From NCBI GenBank assembly GCA_018806915.1, contig JAGKQI010000095.1, positions 744,001 through 808,000 of the forward strand: DNA of 64,000 nt, in the 5' to 3' direction. Origin of the DNA: Phytophthora colocasiae (lineage: Eukaryota; Oomycota; Peronosporomycetes; Peronosporales; Peronosporaceae). The notes beneath the pieces are model-generated. The model had not been told where the DNA came from. It saw only the letters and a list, made by a program, of their open reading frames with translations, and searched no databases. Positions within the stretch are counted from its first letter, which is position 1. Every line of letters begins with the position of its first letter. The position numbers and the translations under genes are program-made. This document shows positions 21,701 through 35,389 of this stretch, one piece after another.

Positions 21701-24700
21701 AATGCACGTGCTCAGCACAGTCGTAGACACGACAACGAGCACCAGACAGCTAATGTAACGGGGTTACACGGCACGGTGTGCCATGGCTACATTGGTGTGG
21801 TAGACACGGGCCGGAGGCACAAGTCACAGATCTGTGTATGACACATTGTATTCTCACACGTCACATATGTAGCTATTTGCTGGCAGTTAAGCTCAGAGCC
21901 ACACATTGCATTTTGATTAGGATTTAGTATGCTAGATACTAAATCCGTTACATTTATGTACCCACATAAATGTATCCACGTGTGTCACACACCAACGAGA
22001 AACATTCGTGTAACATCCCCGTTACACTCCCCACCAAGATTCCAGATACCGTATCCTGAAAGTGTAAACACACGACGCGATTATCGGCCGATGGCCACGG
22101 CACCTTGCCTTGAGTGGACGGCGCTGTCTCTCGTGCGCGTTTCACGCCTCCGTACGCGATGCCACTTGGCACACACTTGGGCCCAATGCTTACCAAGCAT
22201 ATGAGCCTACTGGCTCGAGTCAAGGGGCTCTACGGGCGTGGGAAGAAGGCCACAGGTGGCGTATCTATGATACTACTGGATCAGTGATTCACAGAGCAAG
22301 CCTTCCAGGCTACCAACGGTTCCACGAACCACACAGCAGTGGGACCCACTCGCATCAACGTTAATGTGACCCTCGGATGAGCACTGTGTGCAGGGCTTGA
22401 TGCCCAAGTTGTCCGTGAAGCAAGCGCAAGCGCTACTATGTGTCACTGTGTCTTGTGAATGCACGTGCTCAGCACAGTCGTAGACACGACAACGAGCACC
22501 AGACAGCTAATGTAACGGGGTTACACGGCACGGTGTGCCATGGCTACATTGGTGTGGTAGACACGGGCCGGAGGCACAAGTCACAGATCTGTGTATGACA
22601 CATTGTATTCTCACACGTCACATATGTAGCTATTTGCTGGCAGTTAAGCTCAGAGCCACACATTGCATTTTGATTAGGATTTAGTATGCTAGATACTAAA
22701 TCCGTTACATTTATGTACCCACATAAATGTATCCACGTGTGTCACACACCAACGAGAAACATTCGTGTAACATCCCCGTTACACTCCCCCCCCCCCCACC
22801 AAGATTCCAGATACCGTATCCTGAAAGTGTAAACACACGACGCGATTATCGGCCGATGGCCACGGCACCTTGCCTTGAGTGGACGGCGCTGTCTCTCGTG
22901 CGCGTTTCACGCCTCCGTACGCGATGCCACTTGGCACACACTTGGGCCCAATGCTTACCAAGCATATGAGCCTACTGGCTCGAGTCAAGGGGCTCTACGG
23001 GCGTGGGAAGAAGGCCACAGGTGGCGTATCTATGATACTACTGGATCAGTGATTCACAGAGCAAGCCTTCCAGGCTACCAACGGTTCCACGAACCACACA
23101 GCAGTGGGACCCACTCGCATCAACGTTAATGTGACCCTCGGATGAGCACTGTGTGCAGGGCTTGATGCCCAAGTTGCCCGTGAAGCAAGCGCAAGCGCCA
23201 CTATGTGTCACTGTGTCTTGTGAATGCACGTGCTCAGCACAGTCGTAGACACGACAACGAGCACCAGACAGCTAATGTAACGGGGTTACACGGCACGGTG
23301 TGCCATGGCTACATTGGTGTGGTAGACACGGGCCGGAGGCACAAGTCACAGATCTGTGTATGACACATTGTATTCTCACACGTCACATATGTAGCCATTT
23401 GCTGGCAGTTAAGCTCAGAGCCACACATTGCATTTGTGATTAGGATTTAGTATGCTAGATACTAAATCCGTTACATTTATGTACCCACATAAATGTATCC
23501 ACGTGTGTCACACACCAACGAGAAACATTCGTGTAACATCCCCGTTACACTCCCCCCCCCACCAAGATTCCAGATACCGTATCCTGAAAGTGTAAACACA
23601 CGACGCGATTATCGGCCGATGGCCACGGCACCTTGCCTTGAGTGGACGGCGCTGTCTCTCGTGCGCGTTTCACGCCTCCGTACGCGATGCCACTTGGCAC
23701 ACACTTGGGCCCAATGCTTACCAAGCATATGAGCCTACTGGCTCGAGTCAAGGGGCTCTACGGGCGTGGGAAGAAGGCCACAGGTGGCGTATCTATGATA
23801 CTACTGGATCAGTGATTCACAGAGCAAGCCTTCCAGGCTACCAACGGTTCCACGAACCACACAGCAGTGGGACCCACTCGCATCAACGTTAATGTGACCC
23901 TCGGATGAGCACTGTGTGCAGGGCTTGATGCCCAAGTTGCCCGTGAAGCAAGCGCAAGCGCTACTATGTGTCACTGTGTCTTGTGAATGCACGTGCTCAG
24001 CACAGTCGTAGACACGACAACGAGCACCAGACAGCTAATGTAACGGGGTTACACGGCACGGTGTGCCATGGCTACATTGGTGTGGTAGACACGGGCCGGA
24101 GGCACAAGTCACAGATCTGTGTATGACACATTGTATTCTCACACGTCACATATGTAGCTATTTGCTGGCAGTTAAGCTCAGAGCCACACATTGCATTTTG
24201 ATTAGGATTTAGTATGCTAGATACTAAATCCGTTACATTTATGTACCCACATAAATGTATCCACGTGTGTCACACACCAACGAGAAACATTCGTGTAACA
24301 TCCCCGTTACACTCCCCCCCCCCACCAAGATTCCAGATACCGTATCCTGAAAGTGTAAACACACGACGCGATTATCGGCCGATGGCCACGGCACCTTGCC
24401 TTGAGTGGACGGCGCTGTCTCTCGTGCGCGTTTCACGCCTCCGTACGCGATGCCACTTGGCACACACTTGGGCCCAATGCTTACCAAGCATATGAGCCTA
24501 CTGGCTCGAGTCAAGGGGCTCTACGGGCGTGGGAAGAAGGCCACAGGTGGCGTATCTATGATACTACTGGATCAGTGATTCACAGAGCAAGCCTTCCAGG
24601 CTACCAACGGTTCCACGAACCACACAGCAGTGGGACCCACTCGCATCAACGTTAATGTGACCCTCGGATGAGCACTGTGTGCAGGGCTTGATGCCCAAGT

Positions 24701-27700
24701 TGTCCGTGAAGCAAGCGCAAGCGCCACTATGTGTCACTGTGTCTTGTGAATACACGTGCTCAGCACAGTCGTAGACACGACAACGAGCACCAGACAGCTA
24801 ATGTAACGGGGTTACACGGCACGGTGTGCCATGGCTACATTGGTGTGGTAGACACGGGCCGGAGGCACAAGTCACAGATCTGTGTATGACACATTGTATT
24901 CTCACACGTCACATATGTAGCCATTTGCTGGCAGTTAAGCTCAGAGCCACACATTGCATTTTGATTAGGATTTAGTATGCTAGATACTAAATCCGTTACA
25001 TTTATGTACCCACATAAATGTATCCACGTGTGTCACACACCAACGAGAAACATTCGTGTAACATCCCCGTTACACTCCCCCCCCCCCCACCAAGATTCCA
25101 GATACCGTATCCTGAAAGTGTAAACACACGACGCGATTATCGGCCGATGGCCACGGCACCTTGCCTTGAGTGGACGGCGCTGTCTCTCGTGCGCGTTTCA
25201 CGCCTCCGTACGCGATGCCACTTGGCACACACTTGGGCCCAATGCTTACCAAGCATATGAGCCTACTGGCTCGAGTCAAGGGGCTCTACGGGCGTGGGAA
25301 GAAGGCCACAGGTGGCGTATCTATGATACTACTGGATCAGTGATTCACAGAGCAAGCCTTCCAGGCTACCAACGGTTCCACGAACCACACAGCAGTGGGA
25401 CCCACTCGCATCAACGTTAATGTGACCCTCGGATGAGCACTGTGTGCAGGGCTTGATGCCCAAGTTGTCCGTGAAGCAAGCGCAAGCGCCACTATGTGTC
25501 ACTGTGTCTTGTGAATGCATCGTGCTCAGCACAGTCGTAGACACGACAACGAGCACCAGACAGCTAATGTAACGGGGTTACACGGCACGGTGTGCCATGG
25601 CTACATTGGTGTGGTAGACACGGGCCGGAGGCACAAGTCACAGATCTGTGTATGACACATTGTATTCTCACACGTCACATATGTAGCTATTTGCTGGCAG
25701 TTAAGCTCAGAGCCACACATTGCATTTTGATTAGGATTTAGTATGCTAGATACTAAATCCGTTACATTTATGTACCCACATAAATGTATCCACGTGTGTC
25801 ACACACCAACGAGAAACATTCGTGTAACATCCCCGTTACACTCCCCCCCCCCCACCAAGATTCCAGATACCGTATCCTGAAAGTGTAAACACACGACGCG
25901 ATTATCGGCCGATGGCCACGGCACCTTGCCTTGAGTGGACGGCGCTGTCTCTCGTGCGCGTTTCACGCCTCCGTACGCGATGCCACTTGGCACACACTTG
26001 GGCCCAATGCTTACCAAGCATATGAGCCTACTGGCTCGAGTCAAGGGGCTCTACGGGCGTGGGAAGAAGGCCACAGGTGGCGTATCTATGATACTACTGG
26101 ATCAGTGATTCACAGAGCAAGCCTTCCAGGCTACCAACGGTTCCACGAACCACACAGCAGTGGGACCCACTCGCATCAACGTTAATGTGACCCTCGGATG
26201 AGCACTGTGTGCAGGGCTTGATGCCCAAGTTGTCCGTGAAGCAAGCGCAAGCGCCACTATGTGTCACTGTGTCTTGTGAATGCACGTGCTCAGCACAGTC
26301 GTAGACACGACAACGAGCACCAGACAGCTAATGTAACGGGGTTACACGGCACGGTGTGCCATGGCTACATTGGTGTGGTAGACACGGGCCGGAGGCACAA
26401 GTCACAGATCTGTGTATGACACATTGTATTCTCACACGTCACATATGTAGCTATTTGCTGGCAGTTAAGCTCAGAGCCACACATTGCATTTTGATTAGGA
26501 TTTAGTATGCTAGATACTAAATCCGTTACATTTATGTACCCACATAAATGTATCCACGTGTGTCACACACCAACGAGAAACATTCGTGTAACATCCCCGT
26601 TACCCCCCCCACCAAGATTCCAGATACCGTATCCTGAAAGTGTAAACACACGACGCGATTATCGGCCGATGGCCACGGCACCTTGCCTTGAGTGGACGGC
26701 GCTGTCTCTCGTGCGCGTTTCACGCCTCCGTACGCGATGCCACTTGGCACACACTTGGGCCCAATGCTTACCAAGCATATGAGCCTACTGGCTCGAGTCA
26801 AGGGCTCTACGGGCGTGGGAAGAAGGCCACAGGTGGCGTATCTATGATACTACTGGATCAGTGATTCACAGAGCAAGCCTTCCAGGCTACCAACGGTTCC
26901 ACGAACCACACAGCAGTGGGACCCACTCGCATCAACGTTAATGTGACCCTCGGATGAGCACTGTGTGCAGGGCTTGATGCCCAAGTTGTCCGTGAAGCAA
27001 GCGCAAGCGCCACTATGTGTCACTGTGTCTTGTGAATACACGTGCTCAGCACAGTCGTAGACACGACAACGAGCACCAGACAGCTAATGTAACGGGGTTA
27101 CACGGCACGGTGTGCCATGGCTACATTGGTGTGGTAGACACGGGCCGGAGGCACAAGTCACAGATCTGTGTATGACACATTGTATTCTCACACGTCACAT
27201 ATGTAGCCATTTGCTGGCAGTTAAGCTCAGAGCCACACATTGCATTTTGATTAGGATTTAGTATGCTAGATACTAAATCCGTTACATTTATGTACCCACA
27301 TAAATGTATCCACGTGTCACACACCAACGAGAAACATTCGTGTAACATCCCCGTTACACTCCCCACCAAGATTCCAGATACCGTATCCTGAAAGTGTAAA
27401 CACACGACGCGATTATCGGCCGATGGCCACGGCACCTTGCCTTGAGTGGACGGCGCTGTCTCTCGTGCGCGTTTCACGCCTCCGTACGCGATGCCACTTG
27501 GCACACACTTGGGCCCAATGCTTACCAAGCATATGAGCCTACTGGCTCGAGTCAAGGGGCTCTACGGGCGTGGGAAGAAGGCCACAGGTGGCGTATCTAT
27601 GATACTACTGGATCAGTGATTCACAGAGCAAGCCTTCCAGGCTACCAACGGTTCCACGAACCACACAGCAGTGGGACCCACTCGCATCAACGTTAATGTG

Positions 27701-30700
27701 ACCCTCGGATGAGCACTGTGTGCAGGGCTTGATGCCCAAGTTGTCCGTGAAGCAAGCGCAAGCGCCACTATGTGTCACTGTGTCTTGTGAATACACGTGC
27801 TCAGCACAGTCGTAGACACGACAACGAGCACCAGACAGCTAATGTAACGGGGTTACACGGCACGGTGTGCCATGGCTACATTGGTGTGGTAGACACGGGC
27901 CGGAGGCACAAGTCACAGATCTGTGTATGACACATTGTATTCTCACACGTCACATATGTAGCTATTTGCTGGCAGTTAAGCTCAGAGCCACACATTGCAT
28001 TTTGATTAGGATTTAGTATGCTAGATACTAAATCCGTTACATTTATGTACCCACATAAATGTATCCACGTGTGTCACACACCAACGAGAAACATTCGTGT
28101 AACATCCCCGTTACACCCCACCAAGATTCCAGATACCGTATCCTGAAAGTGTAAACACACGACGCGATTATCGGCCGATGGCCACGGCACCTTGCCTTGA
28201 GTGGACGGCGCTGTCTCTCGTGCGCGTTTCACGCCTCCGTACGCGATGCCACTTGGCACACACTTGGGCCCAATGCTTACCAAGCATATGAGCCTACTGG
28301 CTCGAGTCAAGGGGCTCTACGGGCGTGGGAAGAAGGCCACAGGTGGCGTATCTATGATACTACTGGATCAGTGATTCACAGAGCAAGCCTTCCAGGCTAC
28401 CAACGGTTCCACGAACCACACAGCAGTGGGACCCACTCGCATCAACGTTAATGTGACCCTCGGATGAGCACTGTGTGCAGGGCTTGATGCCCAAGTTGTC
28501 CGTGAAGCAAGCGCAAGCGCCACTATGTGTCACTGTGTCTTTTGAATACACGTGCTCAGCACAGTCGTAGACACGACAACGAGCACCAGACAGCTAATGT
28601 AACGGGGTTACACGGCACGGTGTGCCATGGCTACATTGGTGTGGTAGACACGGGCCGGAGGCACAAGTCACAGATCTGTGTATGACACATTGTATTCTCA
28701 CACGTCACATATGTAGCCATTTGCTGGCAGTTAAGCTCAGAGCCACACATTGCATTTTTGATTAGGATTTAGTATGCTAGATACTAAATCCGTTACATTT
28801 ATGTACCCACATAAATGTATCCACGTGTGTCACACACCAACGAGAAACATTCGTGTAACATCCCCGTTACACTCCCCCCCCCCCACCAAGATTCCAGATA
28901 CCGTATCCTGAAAGTGTAAACACACGACGCGATTATCGGCCGATGGCCACGGCACCTTGCCTTGAGTGGACGGCGCTGTCTCTCGTGCGCGTTTCACGCC
29001 TCCGTACGCGATGCCACTTGGCACACACTTGGGCCCAATGCTTACTAAGCATATGAGCCTACTGGCTCGAGTCAAGGGCTCTACGGGCGTGGGAAGAAGG
29101 CCACAGGTGGCGTATCTATGATACTACTGGATCAGTGATTCACAGAGCAAGCCTTCCAGGCTACCAACGGTTCCACGAACCACACAGCAGTGGGACCCAC
29201 TCGCATCAACGTTAATGTGACCCTCGGATGAGCACTGTGTGCAGGGCTTGATGCCCAAGTTGTCCGTGAAGCAAGCGCAAGCGCCACTATGTGTCACTGT
29301 GTCTTTTGAATACACGTGCTCCAGCACAGTCGTAGACACGACAACGAGCACCAGACAGCTAATGTAACGGGGTTACACGGCACGGTGTGCCATGGCTACA
29401 TTGGTGTGGTAGACACGGGCCGGAGGCACAAGTCACAGATCTGTGTATGACACATTGTATTCTCACACGTCACATATGTAGCCATTTGCTGGCAGTTAAG
29501 CTCAGAGCCACACATTGCATTTTGATTAGGATTTAGTATGCTAGATACTAAATCCGTTACATTTATGTACCCACATAAATGTATCCACGTGTGTCACACA
29601 CCAACGAGAAACATTCGTGTAACATCCCCGTTACACTCCCCCCCCCACCAAGATTCCAGATACCGTATCCTGAAAGTGTAAACACACGACGCGATTATCG
29701 GCCGATGGCCACGGCACCTTGCCTTGAGTGGACGGCGCTGTCTCTCGTGCGCGTTTCACGCCTCCGTACGCGATGCCACTTGGCACACACTTGGGCCCAA
29801 TGCTTACCAAGCATATGAGCCTACTGGCTCGAGTCAAGGGGCTCTACGGGCGTGGGAAGAAGGCCACAGGTGGCGTATCTATGATACTACTGGATCAGTG
29901 ATTCACAGAGCAAGCCTTCCAGGCTACCAACGATTCCACGAACCACACAGCAGTGGGACCCACTCGCATCAACGTTAATGTGACCCTCGGATGAGCACTG
30001 TGTGCAGGGCTTGATGCCCAAGTTGTCCGTGAAGCAAGCGCAAGCGCCACTATGTGTCACTGTGTCTTTTGAATACACGTGCTCAGCACAGTCGTAGACA
30101 CGACAACGAGCACCAGACAGCTAATGTAACGGGGTTACACGGCACGGTGTGCCATGGCTACATTGGTGTGGTAGACACGGGCCGGAGGCACAAGTCACAG
30201 ATCTGTGTATGACACATTGTATTCTCACACGTCACATATGTAGCCATTTGCTGGCAGTTAAGCTCAGAGCCACACATTGCATTTTGATTAGGATTTAGTA
30301 TGCTAGATACTAAATCCGTTACATTTATGTACCCACATAAATGTATCCACGTGTGTCACACACCAACGAGAAACATTCGTGTAACATCCCCGTTACACTC
30401 CCCCCCCCCCACCAAGATTCCAGATACCGTATCCTGAAAGTGTAAACACACGACGCGATTATCGGCCGATGGCCACGGCACCTTGCCTTGAGTGGACGGC
30501 GCTGTCTCTCGTGCGCGTTTCACGCCTCCGTACGCGATGCCACTTGGCACACACTTGGGCCCAATGCTTACCAAGCATATGAGCCTACTGGCTCGAGTCA
30601 AGGGGCTCTACGGGCGTGGGAAGAAGGCCACAGGTGGCGTATCTATGATACTACTGGATCAGTGATTCACAGAGCAAGCCTTCCAGGCTACCAACGATTC

Positions 30701-33377
30701 CACGAACCACACAGCAGTGGGACCCACTCGCATCAACGTTAATGTGACCCTCGGATGAGCACTGTGTGCAGGGCTTGATGCCCAAGTTGTCCGTGAAGCA
30801 AGCGCAAGCGCCACTATGTGTCACTGTGTCTTGTGAATACACGTGCTCAGCACAGTCGTAGACACGACAACGAGCACCAGACAGCTAATGTAACGGGGTT
30901 ACACGGCACGGTGTGCCATGGCTACATTGGTGTGGTAGACACGGGCCGGAGGCACAAGTCACAGATCTGTGTATGACACATTGTATTCTCACACGTCACA
31001 TATGTAGCCATTTGCTGGCAGTTAAGCTCAGAGCCACACATTGCATTTTGATTAGGATTTAGTATGCTAGATACTAAATCCGTTACATTTATGTACCCAC
31101 ATAAATGTATCCACGTGTGTCACACACCAACGAGAAACATTCGTGTAACATCCCCGTTACACTCCCCCCCCCCCACCAAGATTCCAGATACCGTATCCTG
31201 AAAGTGTAAACACACGACGCGATTATCGGCCGATGGCCACGGCACCTTGCCTTGAGTGGACGGCGCTGTCTCTCGTGCGCGTTTCACGCCTCCGTACGCG
31301 ATGCCACTTGGCACACACTTGGGCCCAATGCTTACCAAGCATATGAGCCTACTGGCTCGAGTCAAGGGCTCTACGGGCGTGGGAAGAAGGCCACAGGTGG
31401 CGTATCTATGATACTACTGGATCAGTGATTCACAGAGCAAGCCTTCCAGGCTACCAACGGTTCCACGAACCACACAGCAGTGGGACCCACTCGCATCAAC
31501 GTTAATGTGACCCTCGGATGAGCACTGTGTGCAGGGCTTGATGCCCAAGTTGTCCGTGAAGCAAGCGCAAGCGCCACTATGTGTCACTGTGTCTTTTGAA
31601 TACACGTGCTCAGCACAGTCGTAGACACGACAACGAGCACCAGACAGCTAATGTAACGGGGTTACACGGCACGGTGTGCCATGGCTACATTGGTGTGGTA
31701 GACACGGGCCGGAGGCACAAGTCACAGAATCTGTGTATGACACATTGTATTCTCACACGTCACATATGTAGCCATTTGCTGGCAGTTAAGCTCAGAGCCA
31801 CACATTGCATTTTGATTAGGATTTAGTATGCTAGATACTAAATCCGTTACATTTATGTACCCACATAAATGTATCCACGTGTGTCACACACCAACGAGAA
31901 ACATTCGTGTAACATACCCGTTACACTCCCCCCCCCACCAAGATTCCAGATACCGTATCCTGAAAGTGTAAACACACGACGCGATTATCGGCCGATGGCC
32001 ACGGCACCTTGCCTTGAGTGGACGGCGCTGTCTCTCGTGCGCGTTTCACGCCTCCGTACGCGATGCCACTTGGCACACACTTGGGCCCAATGCTTGCTAA
32101 GCATATGAGCCTACTGGCTCGAGTCAAGGGCTCTACGGGCGTGGGAAGAAGGCCACAGGTGGCGTATCTATGATACTACTGGATCAGTGATTCACAGAGC
32201 AAGCCTTCCAGGCTACCAACGGTTCCACGAACCACACAGCAGTGGGACCCACTCGCATCAACGTTAATGTGACCCTCGGATGAGCACTGTGTGCAGGGCT
32301 TGATGCCCAAGTTGTCCGTGAAGCAAGCGCAAGCGCCACTATGTGTCACTGTGTCTTTTGAATACACGTGCTCAGCACAGTCGTAGACACGACAACGAGC
32401 ACCAGACAGCTAATGTAACGGGGTTACACGGCACGGTGTGCCATGGCTACATTGGTGTGGTAGACACGGGCCGGAGGCACAAGTCACAGATCTGTGTATG
32501 ACACATTGTATTCTCACACGTCACATATGTAGCCATTTGCTGGCAGTTAAGCTCAGAGCCACACATTGCATTTTGATTAGGATTTAGTATGCTAGATACT
32601 AAATCCGTTACAAAAATGTACCCACATAAATGTATCCACGTGTGTCACACACCAACGAGAAACATTCGTGTAACATCCCCGTTACACTCCCCCCCCCACC
32701 AAGATTCCAGATACCGTATCCTGAAAGTGTAAACACACGACGCGATTATCGGCCGATGGCCACGGCACCTTGTCTTGAGTGGACGGCGCTGTCTCTCGTG
32801 CGCGTTTCACGCCTCCGTACGCGATGCCACTTGGCACACACTTGGGCCCAATGCTTACCAAGCATATGAGCCTACTGGCTCGAGTCAAGGGGCTCTACGG
32901 GCGTGGGAAGAAGGCCACAGGTGGCGTATCTATGATACTACTGGATCAGTGATTCACAGAGCAAGCCTTCCAGGCTACCAACGATTCCACGAACCACACA
33001 GCAGTGGGACCCACTCGCATCAACGTTAATGTGACCCTCGGATGAGCACTGTGTGCAGGGCTTGATGCCCAAGTTGTCCGTGAAGCAAGCGCAAGCGCTA
33101 CTATGTGTCACTGTGTCTTGTGAATGCACGTGCTCAGCACAGTCGTAGACACGACAACGAGCACCAGACAGCTAATGTAACGGGGTTACACGGCACGGTG
33201 TGCCATGGCTACATTGGTGTGGTAGACACGGGCCGGAGGCACAAGTCACAGATCTGTGTATGACACATTGTATTCTCACACGTCACATATGTAGCCATTT
33301 GCTGGCAGTTAAGCTCAGAGCCACACATTGCATTTTGATTAGGATTTAGTATGTTAGATACTAAATCCGTTACATTT
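18723..33377 (-). repeat. Satellite S array, about 19 units of ~760 bp (reverse orientation)
   Basis: Eighteen complete units plus two partial ones. Defining the unit start as CTGAGCACGTG on the - strand, starts lie at about 33137, 32375, 31613 and so on every 755-765 bp down to 19425. The last unit is cut at 18723, where it meets the antisense ORF. The first, cut to 240 bp, meets a foreign LTR at 33377. Units look nearly identical; differences are mostly in a C run of 4 to 12 and a few shared point variants. Small ORFs recur in every unit and are not individually annotated. No RNA gene or transposase was recognised in the unit. Confidence 0.95.
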
Positions 33378-33588
33378 AGGATTAGGGCAATAAAGTCAAT
33401 AAAAATCAGTTTGCATTTTATACAGTTAGTGTTAGTTCCTTTATTATAGGGACGCTGATTGTGTGAGTCCCGTATTTAGTGGCCTACTTGGTTCTTGTAT
33501 AGAACCGAAGGCTAGTGCCTTGCAAGCAGGACTCTACGAGTCCAGAAAACTTCCTCTGTGCTGTGCACATCTACGCAGCCCCGCTGCA
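33378..33588 (+). repeat. Family-2 Gypsy LTR, 3' end only
   Basis: The satellite stops at about 33377 and a new sequence starts. It carries two AATAAA words (33389 and 33398), fitting the polyadenylation region of an LTR, and ends CCGCTGCA two bases before a primer-binding site. The 5' part of this LTR is missing, cut at the junction with the satellite. Confidence 0.65.
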
Positions 33589-33590
33589 TC

Positions 33591-33602
33591 TGGTAGCACT
33601 TG
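33591..33602 (+). promoter_or_regulatory. Family-2 primer-binding site
   Basis: TGGTAGCACTTG starts two bases after the LTR-like CA end, the same spacing as in family A. The sequence differs from the family-A site, so a different primer tRNA is implied. Confidence 0.55.
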
Positions 33603-33645
33603 TATTCAATCCAACTCCTGAGTTGAAGACTGTTTCTCTGTGAGA

Positions 33646-34374
33646 ATGGATCAAGACGCGTACGCCCACTTGACTCCGAGTCAGCAGGCTACGCTTAACA
33701 AGCTTACGTCCTTGCTGGGCCCAGAAGGTATGGCGCACCTTGCGTCTCAAGGGCTGGAGGCCGTCAACGCGCGCCTGGAGGCATTTGCCTCGTACGAGTA
33801 CGCTCTCGTCGAGCAGGAATGTAAAAGGGGTTACCTCCGCTCCGAGAGCTAAGCCCGTCACGCTCAGCGTGAAGACCTTCCACGGGCAGGACGGGGAGAA
33901 CCTCTTGCTGTGGACCCGAGAGGTCAGAAATGGCCATGGGGCTGCTATGCTCCAGTTGGAGGGACACGCGTGGCGTTTGCCATCTCTAAGCTCGAAGGTC
34001 GAGCGCGAGAATGGGCTTTGACGTCTGGGACGTCAGTGGAAGCGGCCTTCCCCACCTGGGGGGAGCTAAAAGCTAAGCTCACGCAAGTATTTGCTCCGCT
34101 CAACCAGGCGTATCGCGTGCGATCACGCTTCCTTGCTTGCCGTCAAGGCAAGAAGGACCTGATGGACTACGTCCAAGAGCTACGCACGCTCATCGCCGGT
34201 ATGGCCGCCGACCCTCTACCTGAGGTGGTCGCTGTGACCGTCTTCATGGAAGGTTTGCGAGCTGGCGTGGCCAGGACGGAGGCATTCCGTCAGAGCCCCC
34301 GCAGCTTCGAGGACGCTGTCAGCGTGGCATTGAATACCGAACACAACTTTAAGTTGTTTAAGGGTCCGTGCTAA
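33646..34374 (+). pseudogene. Family-2 gag, three frames
   Basis: The ATG at 33646 begins [17 protein letters not shown]. Reading shifts frame near 33845 to [19 protein letters not shown] and again near 33935 to [52 protein letters not shown] and RSFEDAVSVALNTEHNF. These are retrotransposon gag features ([10 protein letters not shown], then an R/K-rich helix pair). The stop after FKGPC at 34374 precedes the zinc knuckle. Two indels break it; an intact relative would make one polyprotein. Confidence 0.75.
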
Positions 34375-34402
34375 CAGCACAGGGTCCGGTGGGCCCGAGC
34401 CC

Positions 34403-34609
34403 ATGGATCTCAGTTATGCTGAGGATGAAGTAGCGGAGCTACGAGCTGCGGTGCAGCGTATGAGCACCCGTCGGTGCTACACGTGTGGTAGTCCTACACA
34501 TCAAAGGCCAAACTGCCCTTTGCGCAAAGAGCGCGGTGGCCAGAATGGTCGCAACCCTGCCGCGGGTCCCGCTTTGGGCTCTTCCCAGGGAAACGCCGGC
34601 TCCCAGTAG
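34403..34609 (+). pseudogene. Family-2 gag zinc knuckle
   Basis: Starts MDLSYAEDEVAELRAAVQRM and carries one CX2CX4HX4C knuckle (CYTCGSPTHQRPNC), followed by a Gly/Ala-rich tail. It is in another frame than the end of the capsid part, 28 bases downstream of its stop. RNA binding is inferred from the motif. Confidence 0.75.
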
Positions 34610-34699
34610 ACGCGGGGCGGTCTACTGGGGAAGAACTGAGTTCAGCAGTGCGTGAGAGGCACTGGGGCTCAGCCCCGAAGAGCTCCGTGCTCTTTAACA

Positions 34700-35389
34700 C
34701 GGAACGTGTGAGCAAGCAGGGATTGCTGGTCGTCCATGTGGACGTGAAGGGCTTTGGGAAGCCGTGGATCGTGTTGACAGCATTATGCTGAGGCGCTACG
34801 AGCGTGAAGAGGTGACACAGACACTGTCCGTTTAGCGACGGGCGTCCGTGTCACGGTGGCCAAGGTCCCCAAGGACCTGCGGCTGAAGTTCTTGGACTTC
34901 GATAGCGTGGAACGCTGCTTGGTCCTGGACCTGGATTCGAGGTACGACCTCATCCTTGGCATGGTGTGGCTGGAACGCCACGAACCATGGATTGATTGGA
35001 GGTCGAAGACCTTAGGTGCTACGCACTTCTCTCCTAGTGGAGCTTTGGTGAGTCATGAACCCACCTCTGGTAGGAAGCAGAAGCGCTATTGGCGCGAGCA
35101 TCGAGCCGAGTCGGCTATGATGCTGGAAGTCGGCGTGTCCGAGTTAGTGGACAGCACCGAGTGCGAGGACCGCAGTCCTGTTGAGCGCGTAGCGCTGGTT
35201 GACAGTGAGACAACGTGTGGGCAAAGCCCACGTAACCCCTGTGGGGCGGCACGTACTCCGCCGAGTGACGCCGGTCATGGACCGTCACTGGTTGCCGATG
35301 GCATCGGGCCTTACCAGGCCGTGAACTGTGGGGCGGCACGTACTCCGTCGAGTGATATTGGTCGTAGACCAAGTCGATCACTGAGTATC
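34700..35389 (+). pseudogene. Family-2 protease region, cut by LTR insertion
   Basis: VVHVDVKGFGKPWIV leads to where the protease active site DSGA should be; here the reading is DSIMLRRYEREE, so the Gly-Ala after the Asp is gone and the site is dead. Further on, VAKVPKDLRLKFLDFDS, LVLDLDSRYDLILGMVWLERH and WIDWRSKTLGA are well preserved (frame open from 34856). Near 35235-35389 the motif CGAART repeats twice about 95 bases apart. The frame runs into the LTR of family A at 35390; the bases just outside are GTATC, a candidate 5-bp target-site duplication. Confidence 0.75.

Noticed and set aside
18723..33377. CRISPR-like array
   Set aside because: Units of ~760 bp with no short repeat and unique spacer pattern, in a eukaryotic repeat context.
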